A stretch of 12,806 bases of DNA, from the NCBI GenBank assembly GCA_026392555.1, contig JAPLBW010000019.1:1-12806 (forward strand), given 5' to 3'. Origin of the DNA: Actinomycetota bacterium (GTDB lineage Bacteria > Actinomycetota > Actinomycetes > UBA12327). This document shows positions 1 to 7,053 of the stretch, in pieces. The position numbers and the translations under genes were made by a program. The notes under the pieces are model-generated. The model had not been told where the DNA came from. It did not search any database and saw nothing but the letters and a program-made list of their open reading frames with translations. Numbering within the stretch: position 1 is the first letter of the stretch; each line of letters opens with the position of its first letter.

Positions 1-53
1 ACACGCTCCGTGAAGTCCACACCGCGACGCTTCCTGCATTGTTTGACCACTAA
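1..53 (+). CDS. purL: C-terminal end of probable PurL (FGAM synthase), partial
   Basis: The reading frame beginning at base 3 is open to a TAA at 51-53 and encodes TLREVHTATLPALFDH. This resembles the usual end of actinobacterial phosphoribosylformylglycinamidine synthase large subunit, which typically closes with an L-R-x3-T-x-T-L-P-A-L-F tail. PurL carries out the fourth step of IMP synthesis (FGAR plus glutamine to FGAM). The stop lies 2 nt before the ATG of the next gene, so the two are probably co-transcribed and translationally coupled. Only 16 codons are visible. The identification rests on this short tail and on the purine genes downstream, so it is tentative. Confidence 0.55.
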   Translation, partial: TLREVHTATLPALFDH

Positions 54-55
54 CC

Positions 56-568
56 ATGCTGCCGCGCCGGTATGACGATCACGGCATTGCTAATGCTCTC
101 GCGCAACTCAAACCGAATGTACGCATCTGGCTTGCGGACCACAGCGATGATGAACGTGCTTCACACGAACTCTTCGACCAACAACTTCAAGCCCTCAGTG
201 ATCGTGCTCCGCTTGAACAACTCATCGCACTCACCGTCTTAGCCACGGATCTCACGCAGGCTGCCGGCGCTGGTCCGATCATTCCGCCCGAAGCCCAACG
301 CATCGTCGTACAAGTTTTCTTAGATCGCCTCTACGACAAGGCGCCGGGTAAAAGTGTGGAGGTGCGAGTACCTCCGTTTGCTGCGATTCAGTGCGTCGAC
401 GGCCCCGCCCACACCCGTGGCACGCCACCGAACACCATTGAGACCGATGCCCTGACCTGGATTCGGTTGGCAACCGGGCGCGCCCAGTGGGCTGGCGCTG
501 TGGAAGCACACCAGGTCATCGTCAGCGGCACGCGCGCTGATTTGTCGGCCCTACTACCGCTGACTTAA
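56..568 (+). CDS. SCP_3-type bacterial sterol-carrier-like protein, 170 aa
   Basis: This looks like the actinobacterial 'sterol carrier family protein' (bacterial SCP ortholog, SCP_3), which is related to the C-terminal part of maleylpyruvate-isomerase-like proteins. The N-terminal half (residues 1-95) is helical. The C-terminal half carries the conserved stretch at about 105-145: VPPFAAIQC, then GPxHTRGTPPN, then ETDALTWIRLATG. The protein ends with SGTRADLSALLPL, typical of the family. The ATG at 56 is the earliest possible start, because an in-frame TGA lies at 44-46. It sits 2 nt after the upstream stop, with no clear Shine-Dalgarno, which suggests coupling to the purL-like gene. The family is often found beside purL and purF in actinobacteria, but I know of no defined biochemical role. 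No sterol or lipid substrate can be inferred from the sequence. Confidence 0.8.
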   Translation: MLPRRYDDHGIANALAQLKPNVRIWLADHSDDERASHELFDQQLQALSDRAPLEQLIALTVLATDLTQAAGAGPIIPPEAQRIVVQVFLDRLYDKAPGKSVEVRVPPFAAIQCVDGPAHTRGTPPNTIETDALTWIRLATGRAQWAGAVEAHQVIVSGTRADLSALLPLT

Positions 569-684
569 TCGTTCAACGAGTCAAACTCGGCGCGATCCTC
601 TAGCGTCGTGGGCGGATCGGATGCACAAGCACCGGCCGCTCAATCCCTCTGTAGACAAACGTCGCAGAACCTGGAGGCACCAAC
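569..684 (+). promoter_or_regulatory. Intergenic region with ribosome binding site and weak promoter
   Basis: This 116-bp gap holds no gene I can support. A clear Shine-Dalgarno GGAGG at 673-677 lies 7 nt before the ATG at 685 and fixes that start. A possible -10 box TAGACA at 652-657 would give a transcript start near 664 and a short leader. It misses the last T of the TANNNT pattern and has no obvious -35. A perfect 5-bp hairpin (CGAGT/ACTCG, 577-589, 3-nt loop) follows the upstream stop but has no T-tract, so it is at best a weak terminator. Confidence 0.35.
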
Positions 685-1233
685 ATGAGTAAGGCACACA
701 AGTGGCTTGATTTAGAAAATCGCCCGACCGAACAACTTCCCCGCGAACAACTCGAAGCTCGCATCGAGCGCGTGCTGACGTTGACCAACATCGGCTACAT
801 GGCCACGAACGGTAAGAACGGTCCGATCTGCAGTCCCGTGGAGTTTTACTCTGAGGAATTAGACATCTACGTGTACCCGCAACCCAATAGCCCCAAGATT
901 AAGGCGCTGCAGCGCGATCCTCGAATGTCCTTGGCTGTGGCAAACCCGATGGCTGGTTGGGCGAGCGCGTTCGGCATTCAAATGTTTGGCAAAGGCGAAC
1001 TGCTCGAACCGGGAACGCCGGACTGGGAACACGGCATGACGGTGTTTAAGTACCCAGCATCCAATTGGGAAGTCGGCCGCCCGTCAGACACCGTGCCGAA
1101 CGGCATGTTGCTCCGCCTTCGCCCGGATCGCATCTCGCTCACCGAACACTTCTTGCGCCGCGATGGGTTTGCTGCTCGCCAATTCTGGGATCGCGATTCA
1201 GAACAAACGAAGAAGCGCCAGGCCAGCGTCTAG
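685..1233 (+). CDS. PPOX-class FMN-binding split-barrel protein, 182 aa
   Basis: This is a pyridoxamine-5'-phosphate-oxidase-like split-barrel flavoprotein. Residues about 28-112 have the family layout: a helix, then strands with NIGYMATNGKNGPICSPVEF, then an aromatic strand IYVYPQPNSPKIKAL and the short RDPRMSLAVANP segment seen in many PPOX-fold oxidoreductases. A GKGELLEPG turn and a longer helical tail rich in W, R and H follow (113-182). Members bind FMN or F420 and reduce or oxidise varied small molecules. The sequence does not say which cofactor or substrate applies here. The start is supported by GGAGG at 673-677. The gene is short, possibly monocistronic, and its stop overlaps the stop of the opposing DUF1838 gene by 4 nt. 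Genuine PdxH function is unlikely because the architecture does not match canonical PdxH. Confidence 0.7.
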   Translation: MSKAHKWLDLENRPTEQLPREQLEARIERVLTLTNIGYMATNGKNGPICSPVEFYSEELDIYVYPQPNSPKIKALQRDPRMSLAVANPMAGWASAFGIQMFGKGELLEPGTPDWEHGMTVFKYPASNWEVGRPSDTVPNGMLLRLRPDRISLTEHFLRRDGFAARQFWDRDSEQTKKRQASV

Positions 1234-2117
1234 ACCTCGGGTGGAACATCGCGGGCGTAGGCCTCCCACGTGGTCAAGACCTTTCCGGCATTCCAATCGT
1301 CAGGCAGTTCCAGGTACGACGGATCGCGTTCCATGATGCGATCCAGGATCGGACGCGGAACGTCGTCCATGCCACGGTGAGTGGTGCGCGAGAACATCCG
1401 GCCAAAGAGCACGCCTTCCACGCCGCTGCCACCCATGCGCATCCATGGCCACCACGGCGAGAGCCGCGAGAAGCCCGCGCGGAAGTGAGCAGAGGGCAGA
1501 TCACGGTCTTCGAGTTCGGCTAACGACGTGTAGATGGTGAAGTGCTCACTGGGGTTAATCCACGGACCCGTCGATGCCTTCGGCCACAGTGTAGGAGTGA
1601 CCGGGTTGGAGTAGGAGTGCGTGTAGTCCCACTCGAGCAACACTTCATCGCCGTACACCTCCCACGGCAAAATGTGCGGGATGGTTTCCGGGTCATCGTT
1701 TCCCGGACGAAAGTTCATGTGAACGGCCGCATCAGGGTTGTCGCCCACATGCAACTTGGGGAGCTCCAGCGTGAGCTCAGCACCGATCGTGTCGTTAAAG
1801 AATTCGTACACCTCAACCGTCTCCCCCGTGAAGGGGTTGTCCCACGTCTTCATCGGAACACCGGTTTCTAGGTCGGTAAAAAACCCGGTTTCCTTGCCGC
1901 GCATGAGTACGTGACCGTTGTCGAGCATCTTGACTTTGGTGACACCGGTGCCGGCAAACCCAAATACCGGCAACAGCCGGTCGGTGCCGATGGAGGCAAA
2001 CATCGTTCCGTGGAAGGTCGCGATATGTGGCTCAGGCGCAAAGCTGCCCCACATCTTGGCGAAGGCATAGACGTTGTCCCGCGGATCGGTGAAATCAAGG
2101 GGCTGACGATTAGTCAC
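1230..2117 (-). CDS. DUF1838 family protein, 295 aa
   Basis: I recognise this as a probable DUF1838 protein. The conserved core is visible at residues about 45-110: a GxxxFYTD-like turn (ETGFFTDLETG), then WDNPFTGETVEVYEFFNDT, corresponding to the 'W-x-NP-x-TGE-x-VEV-x3-ND' signature of that family. The C-terminal half is rich in Trp, Pro and charged residues (for example SPWWPWMRM at about 228-236). There is no signal peptide or membrane segment. DUF1838 members have no established biochemical role that I know of. Some sit near catabolic or steroid-type genes, but that is not shown here. The start is a GTG at 2117 with GGAGACC 5 nt upstream on the minus strand. The gene is divergent from the ABC transporter and convergent with the PPOX gene. 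Confidence 0.7.
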   Translation of the reverse strand: MTNRQPLDFTDPRDNVYAFAKMWGSFAPEPHIATFHGTMFASIGTDRLLPVFGFAGTGVTKVKMLDNGHVLMRGKETGFFTDLETGVPMKTWDNPFTGETVEVYEFFNDTIGAELTLELPKLHVGDNPDAAVHMNFRPGNDDPETIPHILPWEVYGDEVLLEWDYTHSYSNPVTPTLWPKASTGPWINPSEHFTIYTSLAELEDRDLPSAHFRAGFSRLSPWWPWMRMGGSGVEGVLFGRMFSRTTHRGMDDVPRPILDRIMERDPSYLELPDDWNAGKVLTTWEAYARDVPPEV

Positions 2118-2150
2118 AGGGTCTCCAGACAGTTTGGGAGAGCCACCCTA
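2118..2150 (-). promoter_or_regulatory. Promoter and ribosome binding site of the DUF1838 gene
   Basis: Read on the minus strand, TAGGGT (2150-2145) fits the actinobacterial -10 pattern TANNNT and would start transcription near 2138. This gives a leader of about 20 nt containing the GGAG (2126-2123) that precedes the GTG start. No convincing -35 is visible. The remaining 50 bp up to 2205 belong to the divergent promoter of the ABC transporter gene. Confidence 0.4.
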
Positions 2151-2192
2151 CCGGCTGGCTTGCCTGAGTGGGCGTGGTTTCGCCATCAGGAA

Positions 2193-2206
2193 TACCCTGA
2201 ACCTTA
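2193..2206 (+). promoter_or_regulatory. Putative leaderless promoter of the ABC transporter
   Basis: TACCCT at 2193-2198 matches TANNNT and lies 7 nt before the ATG at 2206. A transcript starting at the usual distance would begin at or next to the A of ATG, so the mRNA may be leaderless. This agrees with the lack of a Shine-Dalgarno here. The nearest -35-like hexamer (TTGCCT, 2160-2165) is too distant at 27 nt, so the assignment rests on the -10 alone. Confidence 0.35.
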
Positions 2207-4230
2207 TGAGCCAACCCATGGGAGCGCGACCGTCCAGTGGAGGACCGCGATCCTTGATGGGTCCTGACATCCTTCCCGAAAACTCCGCGGTGCCACCGGG
2301 CACCATTCCGCGCGTTATCGCGCTCTTTCGACCCCACAAAGTGGGCTTGGGCATCGTCTCGGCGATCGTGATCATCAGCGGCGCGCTGAGCATCTTAACG
2401 CCTTTACTCATCCGCAATCTCATCGACAAGGCCCTGTTTCCCGCCTCGGAACTGCCGAATATTGACCTGCTCTGGAAGATCAGTCTTGAGCTGGTGGGGC
2501 TCACCATTGTTGGTGCGCTCCTGGGGCTATGGCAGACCTACTTAACCGCTGGAATTGGCCAGGCCGTTCTGCGTGATCTGCGCACCAAGCTTTTTGATCA
2601 TTTGCAATCGTTGTCACTGAAGTTCTTTACCGGAACTCGCACCGGCGAAATTCAATCGCGGCTACAAAACGACGTCGGCGGATTACAAACCGTTGTCAGC
2701 GACACGGCAGCGACGTACGTCAGCAACGTCGTCGTCCTGATCTCCACGGTCATCGCCATGATCATCTTGTCCTGGCAACTCACCGTCGTTTCGTTGATCA
2801 TCTTGCCGGTCTTTATTTGGCTCACCTCTGTGGTGGGCAAATACCGGCGTCGCGTCAGTGCCGCTACTCAAGTCTCCTTGGCTGATATGTCAGCTATTAC
2901 TGAGGAATCTCTGAGTGTCTCGGGGGTTTTGCTCGCCAAGTCCAACGGTCAGCAGGCTGGTGCTTCCGATGGTTACCGCAAACAAAGTTCGATCCTGGCC
3001 CGCCTTCAAGTCAAACAACAAATTGTCGGCCGCGGATTCTTCATCGTGGTCTCATCGTTCTTTTCCGTCTTGCCCGTCGCCGTGTTTATCGTCACCGGCT
3101 ACGTCAACACTGGTGGAATCGTCATCACCGCCGGAACTATCCTGGCATTTACCGGACTACAGACCCGACTCTTCTTCCCCTTAGGCCAACTCCTGCAAAG
3201 CACAACGGAAATCTCGAGTTCGCTTGCGTTGTTCAACCGCATTTTTGATTACCTCGACGTTGAAGCAGACATCGTTGATAAAGAGGATGCGATAGACCTT
3301 CCCGAACCCGTCAAAGGTCGTATCGAATTTGACGCGGTTCGCTTTTCTTACGATCCCAAACCTAAAAAGGGCGAACCGACCTATGCCCTCAAGGGCGTGG
3401 ACTTCACCATTGAGCCCGGCATGCTCGCGGCTTTCGTCGGCCCCAGCGGTGCGGGTAAGACCACCATTTCCTACTTGGTTCCTCGCCTGTATGAGGTCAC
3501 CGAAGGCGCTGTGCGCATTGATGGTCACGACGTCCGTGACCTCAAAGCCACCTCACTGGCCGACGCCATCGGAGTGGTCACCCAGGAGAGCTATCTCTTC
3601 CACGCCACCATCAACCAGAACCTGCGCTACGCCAACCCCGAAGCCACCGAGGAGCAGATTCAGGCGGCCGCCCGAGCGGCTCAAATTCACGACCGAATCC
3701 TCACCTTTGATGAGGGCTACGACACCATGGTTGGTGAACGCGGTTATCGCCTCAGCGGTGGTGAGAAGCAACGACTCTCCATCGCGCGCGTGGTCTTGAA
3801 GAATCCCCGCATCCTCATCCTTGACGAAGCCACCTCAGCCCTGGACACCACCAACGAGCGCCTCGTTCAAGCGGCGTTAAAGCCCCTGATGAAGGACCGC
3901 ACCACAATCGCCATCGCCCACCGACTGTCCACGATTCGCTCGGCTGATGTGATCTTTGCCGTCAACGACGGCCGAATCGTCGAGCATGGATCGCATGACG
4001 AGCTCCTTACCCACGGTGGGGTCTACGCAGACTTGTATGAGCAGCAATTTGGTGGTGGCGCAATCGAAGCCCGGTTTGAAGACGGCATCATCCTCAGCGA
4101 TGGGCACGTGGTTCCCATGCCAGCCAAGGACGAGGACCACGATCAGGGCGAAGGTGGCGACAGCGCGCCCAGGAGGCCAGGTCGTTTTGGCGACGCTGGG
4201 CGGGCTGCGGCATCCATGCCCATGGGCTAG
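2206..4230 (+). CDS. ABC exporter, fused membrane and ATPase domains, 674 aa
   Basis: This is a half-size ABC exporter that should act as a homodimer in the cytoplasmic membrane. The N-terminal membrane domain (about 20-330) has six hydrophobic segments, followed by an ATPase domain. ATPase motifs, numbered from the ATG at 2206, are Walker A GPSGAGKTT at 412-420, Q-loop Gln460, signature LSGGEKQR at 516-523, Walker B ILILDEATSALD at 536-547 with catalytic Glu541, and switch His572. All are canonical, so both nucleotide sites should hydrolyse ATP, and no partner half-transporter gene is adjacent. The last 45 residues are hydrophilic, with an Asp/Glu/Gly-rich then Arg-rich tail. I chose ATG 2206 because the open frame upstream (TTG at 2134) encodes non-family sequence over the promoter, whereas MSQPMG resembles the start of actinobacterial homologues. 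The substrate is unknown: lipids, peptides and drugs are all possible. Confidence 0.85.
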   Translation: MSQPMGARPSSGGPRSLMGPDILPENSAVPPGTIPRVIALFRPHKVGLGIVSAIVIISGALSILTPLLIRNLIDKALFPASELPNIDLLWKISLELVGLTIVGALLGLWQTYLTAGIGQAVLRDLRTKLFDHLQSLSLKFFTGTRTGEIQSRLQNDVGGLQTVVSDTAATYVSNVVVLISTVIAMIILSWQLTVVSLIILPVFIWLTSVVGKYRRRVSAATQVSLADMSAITEESLSVSGVLLAKSNGQQAGASDGYRKQSSILARLQVKQQIVGRGFFIVVSSFFSVLPVAVFIVTGYVNTGGIVITAGTILAFTGLQTRLFFPLGQLLQSTTEISSSLALFNRIFDYLDVEADIVDKEDAIDLPEPVKGRIEFDAVRFSYDPKPKKGEPTYALKGVDFTIEPGMLAAFVGPSGAGKTTISYLVPRLYEVTEGAVRIDGHDVRDLKATSLADAIGVVTQESYLFHATINQNLRYANPEATEEQIQAAARAAQIHDRILTFDEGYDTMVGERGYRLSGGEKQRLSIARVVLKNPRILILDEATSALDTTNERLVQAALKPLMKDRTTIAIAHRLSTIRSADVIFAVNDGRIVEHGSHDELLTHGGVYADLYEQQFGGGAIEARFEDGIILSDGHVVPMPAKDEDHDQGEGGDSAPRRPGRFGDAGRAAASMPMG

Positions 4231-4234
4231 CCGG

Positions 4235-4247
4235 TAGACTGCGGATG
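4235..4247 (+). promoter_or_regulatory. Putative leaderless promoter of purF
   Basis: The 16-bp gap between the ABC transporter stop (4228-4230) and the purF GTG contains TAGACT at 4235-4240, a good TANNNT -10 element. The GTG at 4247 lies exactly where transcription would start, and there is no Shine-Dalgarno, so a leaderless purF mRNA is likely. Any -35 would lie inside the ABC gene and is not obvious. Read-through from the ABC gene is also possible, since no terminator is present. Confidence 0.45.
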
Positions 4248-5782
4248 TGCCTAAAGGCGATGGGCTCCTCAACCACGATCTGCTCCCTGGCGACAAGGGA
4301 CCGCAGGATGCTTGTGGCGTATTCGGAGTGTGGGCACCGGGGGAAGAAGTATCCAAACTTACGTACTTTGGTCTCTACGCACTTCAACATCGCGGCCAAG
4401 AATCAGCAGGCATTGCGGTTTCTGATGGTGACCAAATTGTCGTTTACAAAGACATGGGTTTGGTCTCACAAGTCTTCAATGAAGGCATGCTCGAGTCACT
4501 CAGTGGGCACCTAGCGATCGGCCATACGCGCTACTCCACGACCGGTGCATCGGTATGGGAAAACGCACAACCCACCTTCCGCGCAACAGCAACCGGAAGT
4601 ATCGCTCTTGGCCATAACGGCAACTTGACCAACACCGGTGACCTGGCACAAATTCTCGATAACTTGCGCAACACCGGGGAATTGAATTTCCCTGGGAGTT
4701 TTTCCACCACTCCCAAAGCCACCAACGACACCGACCTGATCGCGGCCTTGATGGCCGCTCACCCAGAACGCTCCATGGAATCGTCTGCGATGGAGGTGCT
4801 GCCCCAACTGCGCGGTGCCTTCTGCTTGGTCTTTATGGATGAAAACACCCTGTACGCAGCCAGGGACGCACAAGGAATTCGCCCCATGGTGCTCGGTCGC
4901 CTTGAGCGCGGCTGGGTGGTGGCCAGTGAAACCGCGGCCTTGGACATCGTCGGCGCGAGCTTCGTCCGCGAGATAGAAGCCGGTGAACTGATCGCCATCG
5001 ACGAAAACGGTTTGCGTTCGCAGCGCTTTGCCGAACCTGAACCCAAGGGTTGCCTGTTTGAGTACGTGTATCTGGCTCGACCAGACACCACCATCGCCGG
5101 TGTCAGCGTCAACGAAGCGCGCGTTGAAGTCGGACGCAGGCTCGCACGCGAAGCCCCGGTCGAAGCAGACCTGGTTATTCCCGTCCCCGAGTCTGGAACA
5201 CCAGCCGCCATTGGCTACTCACAGGAAAGCGGCATCGTCTACGCGCAAGGGCTGGTCAAGAACGCTTACGTTGGACGCACTTTTATTCAACCCAGCCAAA
5301 CCATTCGTCAACTCGGTATTCGTCTCAAGCTCAATCCGCTGCGCGATGTCATCGAAGGCAAACGCCTCGTCGTTGTTGACGACTCCATTGTGCGTGGCAA
5401 CACCCAGCGTGCGCTCGTTCGTATGTTGCGCGAAGCCGGTGCTGCCGAAGTCCATGTGCGGATCTCGTCTCCCCCCGTCAAGTGGCCCTGTTTTTACGGC
5501 ATCGACTTTGCTAGCCGCGCGGAACTGATTGCCAACGGGCTGACGGTGGATGACATTCGGGCATCGATCGGAGCCGATTCGCTTTCCTACGTTTCTCTTG
5601 AGGAACTCATTGATGCCACAACCATCAAGAAGGACCATCTGTGTCGGGCCTGCTTTGATGGCGTCTACCCGGTGGAAATTCCCGAACCAGCACTGACGGC
5701 CAAGAACACCCCCGAAACCACCACGTTGGTTGATATTGACCTCGTAGGTGGCGGTGCAAGCGATGCACTGAGTCGCCCATGA
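4247..5782 (+). CDS. purF: Amidophosphoribosyltransferase PurF, 511 aa
   Basis: PurF makes 5-phosphoribosylamine from PRPP and glutamine, the first committed step of IMP synthesis, in the cytoplasm. The N-terminal Ntn-type glutaminase begins at Cys23 in DACGVFGVW after a 22-residue propeptide that should be removed autocatalytically. The next conserved block reads LQHRGQESAGIAV. The C-terminal phosphoribosyltransferase domain has the PRPP loop VVVDDSIVRGNT at 375-386. Cysteines 269, 415, 466 and 469 match the [4Fe-4S] ligands of B. subtilis-type PurF, with the 146-residue and CxxC spacings kept. The enzyme is therefore probably oxygen-sensitive and processed. Length is normal and the gene appears intact. 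The start is GTG with no ribosome site and a -10 box just upstream. The stop overlaps the purM ATG by 4 nt (ATGA). Confidence 0.95.
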   Translation: MPKGDGLLNHDLLPGDKGPQDACGVFGVWAPGEEVSKLTYFGLYALQHRGQESAGIAVSDGDQIVVYKDMGLVSQVFNEGMLESLSGHLAIGHTRYSTTGASVWENAQPTFRATATGSIALGHNGNLTNTGDLAQILDNLRNTGELNFPGSFSTTPKATNDTDLIAALMAAHPERSMESSAMEVLPQLRGAFCLVFMDENTLYAARDAQGIRPMVLGRLERGWVVASETAALDIVGASFVREIEAGELIAIDENGLRSQRFAEPEPKGCLFEYVYLARPDTTIAGVSVNEARVEVGRRLAREAPVEADLVIPVPESGTPAAIGYSQESGIVYAQGLVKNAYVGRTFIQPSQTIRQLGIRLKLNPLRDVIEGKRLVVVDDSIVRGNTQRALVRMLREAGAAEVHVRISSPPVKWPCFYGIDFASRAELIANGLTVDDIRASIGADSLSYVSLEELIDATTIKKDHLCRACFDGVYPVEIPEPALTAKNTPETTTLVDIDLVGGGASDALSRP

Positions 5783-6854
5783 CCTCCTCGTACGCCGCAG
5801 CCGGCGTCGATGTAGAAGCTGGCGAGCGCGCCGTCGCCTTAATGAAGGCTTCGATCAAAGCAACTGGTCGACCCGAAGTGGTCGGTGACTTCGGCGGCTT
5901 TGCTGGTTTGTTTGATATCTCCGCCGTAAAGAACTATGCCAAGCCATTGTTGGCTACGTCGACTGACGGTGTCGGCACCAAGGTGGCGATCGCCCAGGCC
6001 ATGGATATTCACCACACGATCGGGCTGGACCTAGTGGCGATGGTCGTTGATGACCTCGTGGTGTGTGGCGCTGAGCCGTTGTTCATGACCGACTACATCG
6101 CCACTGGCAAGGTAGTGCCCGAACGCATTGCGGCCATCGTCAGCGGAATCGCCGCTGGTTGCGAAAAGGCTGGTTGCGCTCTTGTTGGTGGCGAAACCGC
6201 GGAGCATCCTGGCTTGCTTGAGCCCGATGAATACGACTTGGCCGGAGCCGGCACCGGCGTTGTTGAGGCTGACCAGCTCTTGGGGCCAGACCGCGTTCGT
6301 GCTGGCGACGTGGTGATCTCCATGGCGTCAACCGGCCTGCACTCGAATGGCTACTCGCTGGCCCGCCACGTCTTTTTCACTGTCGCTGGTTGGAAACTCG
6401 ACCGCGATGTTCCTGAGTTTGGTCGAACCTTGGGTTCTGAACTCCTGCCCTGGACTGCTTGGCTCTCGCCCGCGACACCTCAATTGAACTGCGCGCGTTC
6501 ACCCACATCACCGGTGGCGGGATCGCTGCCAACGTGGCTCGAGTTTTGCCCACACACCTACACGCCGATCTTCGTCGCGGTACGTGGACACCACCTGCGG
6601 TTTTCACCACGATCGGCGACCTAGGAGATGTTGACCGCGTCGAGTTGGAAAAGACGCTCAACATGGGCATCGGCATGATGGCGATCGTTGCGCCCGAGAG
6701 TGTGGATGCCGCTGTGTCACTCTTGGCTCAGCGTGGAATTAGCGCCTGGGTAACCGGTGAAATACGCGAGCGCCAAAACGGCGAACTCGGGGATGCTCCC
6801 GCAAAGGGCGGCGGCGGCGGTTCAGCTCAACTACAAGGCGACTACGCGAACTGA
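5779..6854 (+). pseudogene. purM: purM (AIR synthetase), frameshifted by an internal deletion
   Basis: PurM converts FGAM to AIR with ATP. The first part (5779 to about 6446) is a good PurM N-terminal domain: ATSTDGVGTK near residues 54-63, then GLDLVAMVVDDLVVCGAEPLF, ALVGGETAEHPG and MASTGLHSNGYSLAR. After GSELL the frame runs into unrelated sequence and stops at 6624. From 6447 the +2 frame continues the protein with ALDCLALARD, HITGGGIAANVARVLP, TLNMGIGMM and GDAPAKGGGGG, ending at TGA 6852-6854. The conserved xPTRIY segment expected between the two parts is missing, so this is not a single-base slip. Restoring 19 nt would give 364 residues, normal for the family. The rest shows no decay, so it is either a very recent inactivation or an assembly error. 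Confidence 0.85.
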
Positions 6855-6855
6855 T

Positions 6856-7053
6856 TTAGTCGTTGTCCTCGTTGTCCTCGTCGTACTCATAGGTAGTGTC
6901 ATCAGCGGATTCGCTATCGCTAGACGATGCGCTTGCTTGCGTTGATGACTGAGCAAGTTCAGCCTGCAGGGCGTCCAAATCGGTCCCGCTGGAGGCGTAC
7001 TTCAACTCGCGAGCGACCTTGGTCTGCTTGGCTTTGGCTCGGCCGCGCCCCAT
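6856..7053 (-). CDS. DUF3073 family protein, 65 aa
   Basis: This is a short actinobacterial DUF3073 protein. The N-terminal half, MGRGRAKAKQTKVARELKY, is strongly basic and almost invariant in the family. The middle (TDLDALQAELA) is helical. The tail is Ser-rich and then acidic (YDEDNEDND). Function is unknown. The basic start and acidic end would allow nucleic-acid or ribosome contact, but that is inference. A strong Shine-Dalgarno (GAGGGGGT on the minus strand, about 7061-7068) supports the ATG at 7053. Its stop codon lies 1 nt from the purM stop on the other strand. DUF3073 next to purM and bldC is a familiar actinobacterial order. Confidence 0.9.
   Translation of the reverse strand: MGRGRAKAKQTKVARELKYASSGTDLDALQAELAQSSTQASASSSDSESADDTTYEYDEDNEDND

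Noticed and set aside
1065..1523. Open frame crossing the PPOX/DUF1838 junction
   Set aside because: It overlaps two recognised genes in another frame and its translation is low-complexity Arg/His-rich with no family match.
2134..2205. An upstream TTG start that would lengthen the ABC transporter by 24 residues
   Set aside because: The added residues are not family-like, there is no ribosome site before the TTG, and the stretch holds the promoter of the divergent DUF1838 gene. ATG 2206 fits better.
6430..6470. Programmed ribosomal frameshift in purM
   Set aside because: There is no slippery heptamer or downstream structure, and a frameshift alone would not supply the missing xPTRIY residues.
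6459..6854. The C-terminal half of purM as a separate gene starting at TTG 6459
   Set aside because: There is no ribosome site, it begins in the middle of a helix, and it clearly continues PurM. It is the downstream half of a broken gene.
6862..6879. Tandem 9-bp repeat GTTGTCCTC
   Set aside because: It only encodes the repeated Glu-Asp-Asn of the acidic DUF3073 tail.
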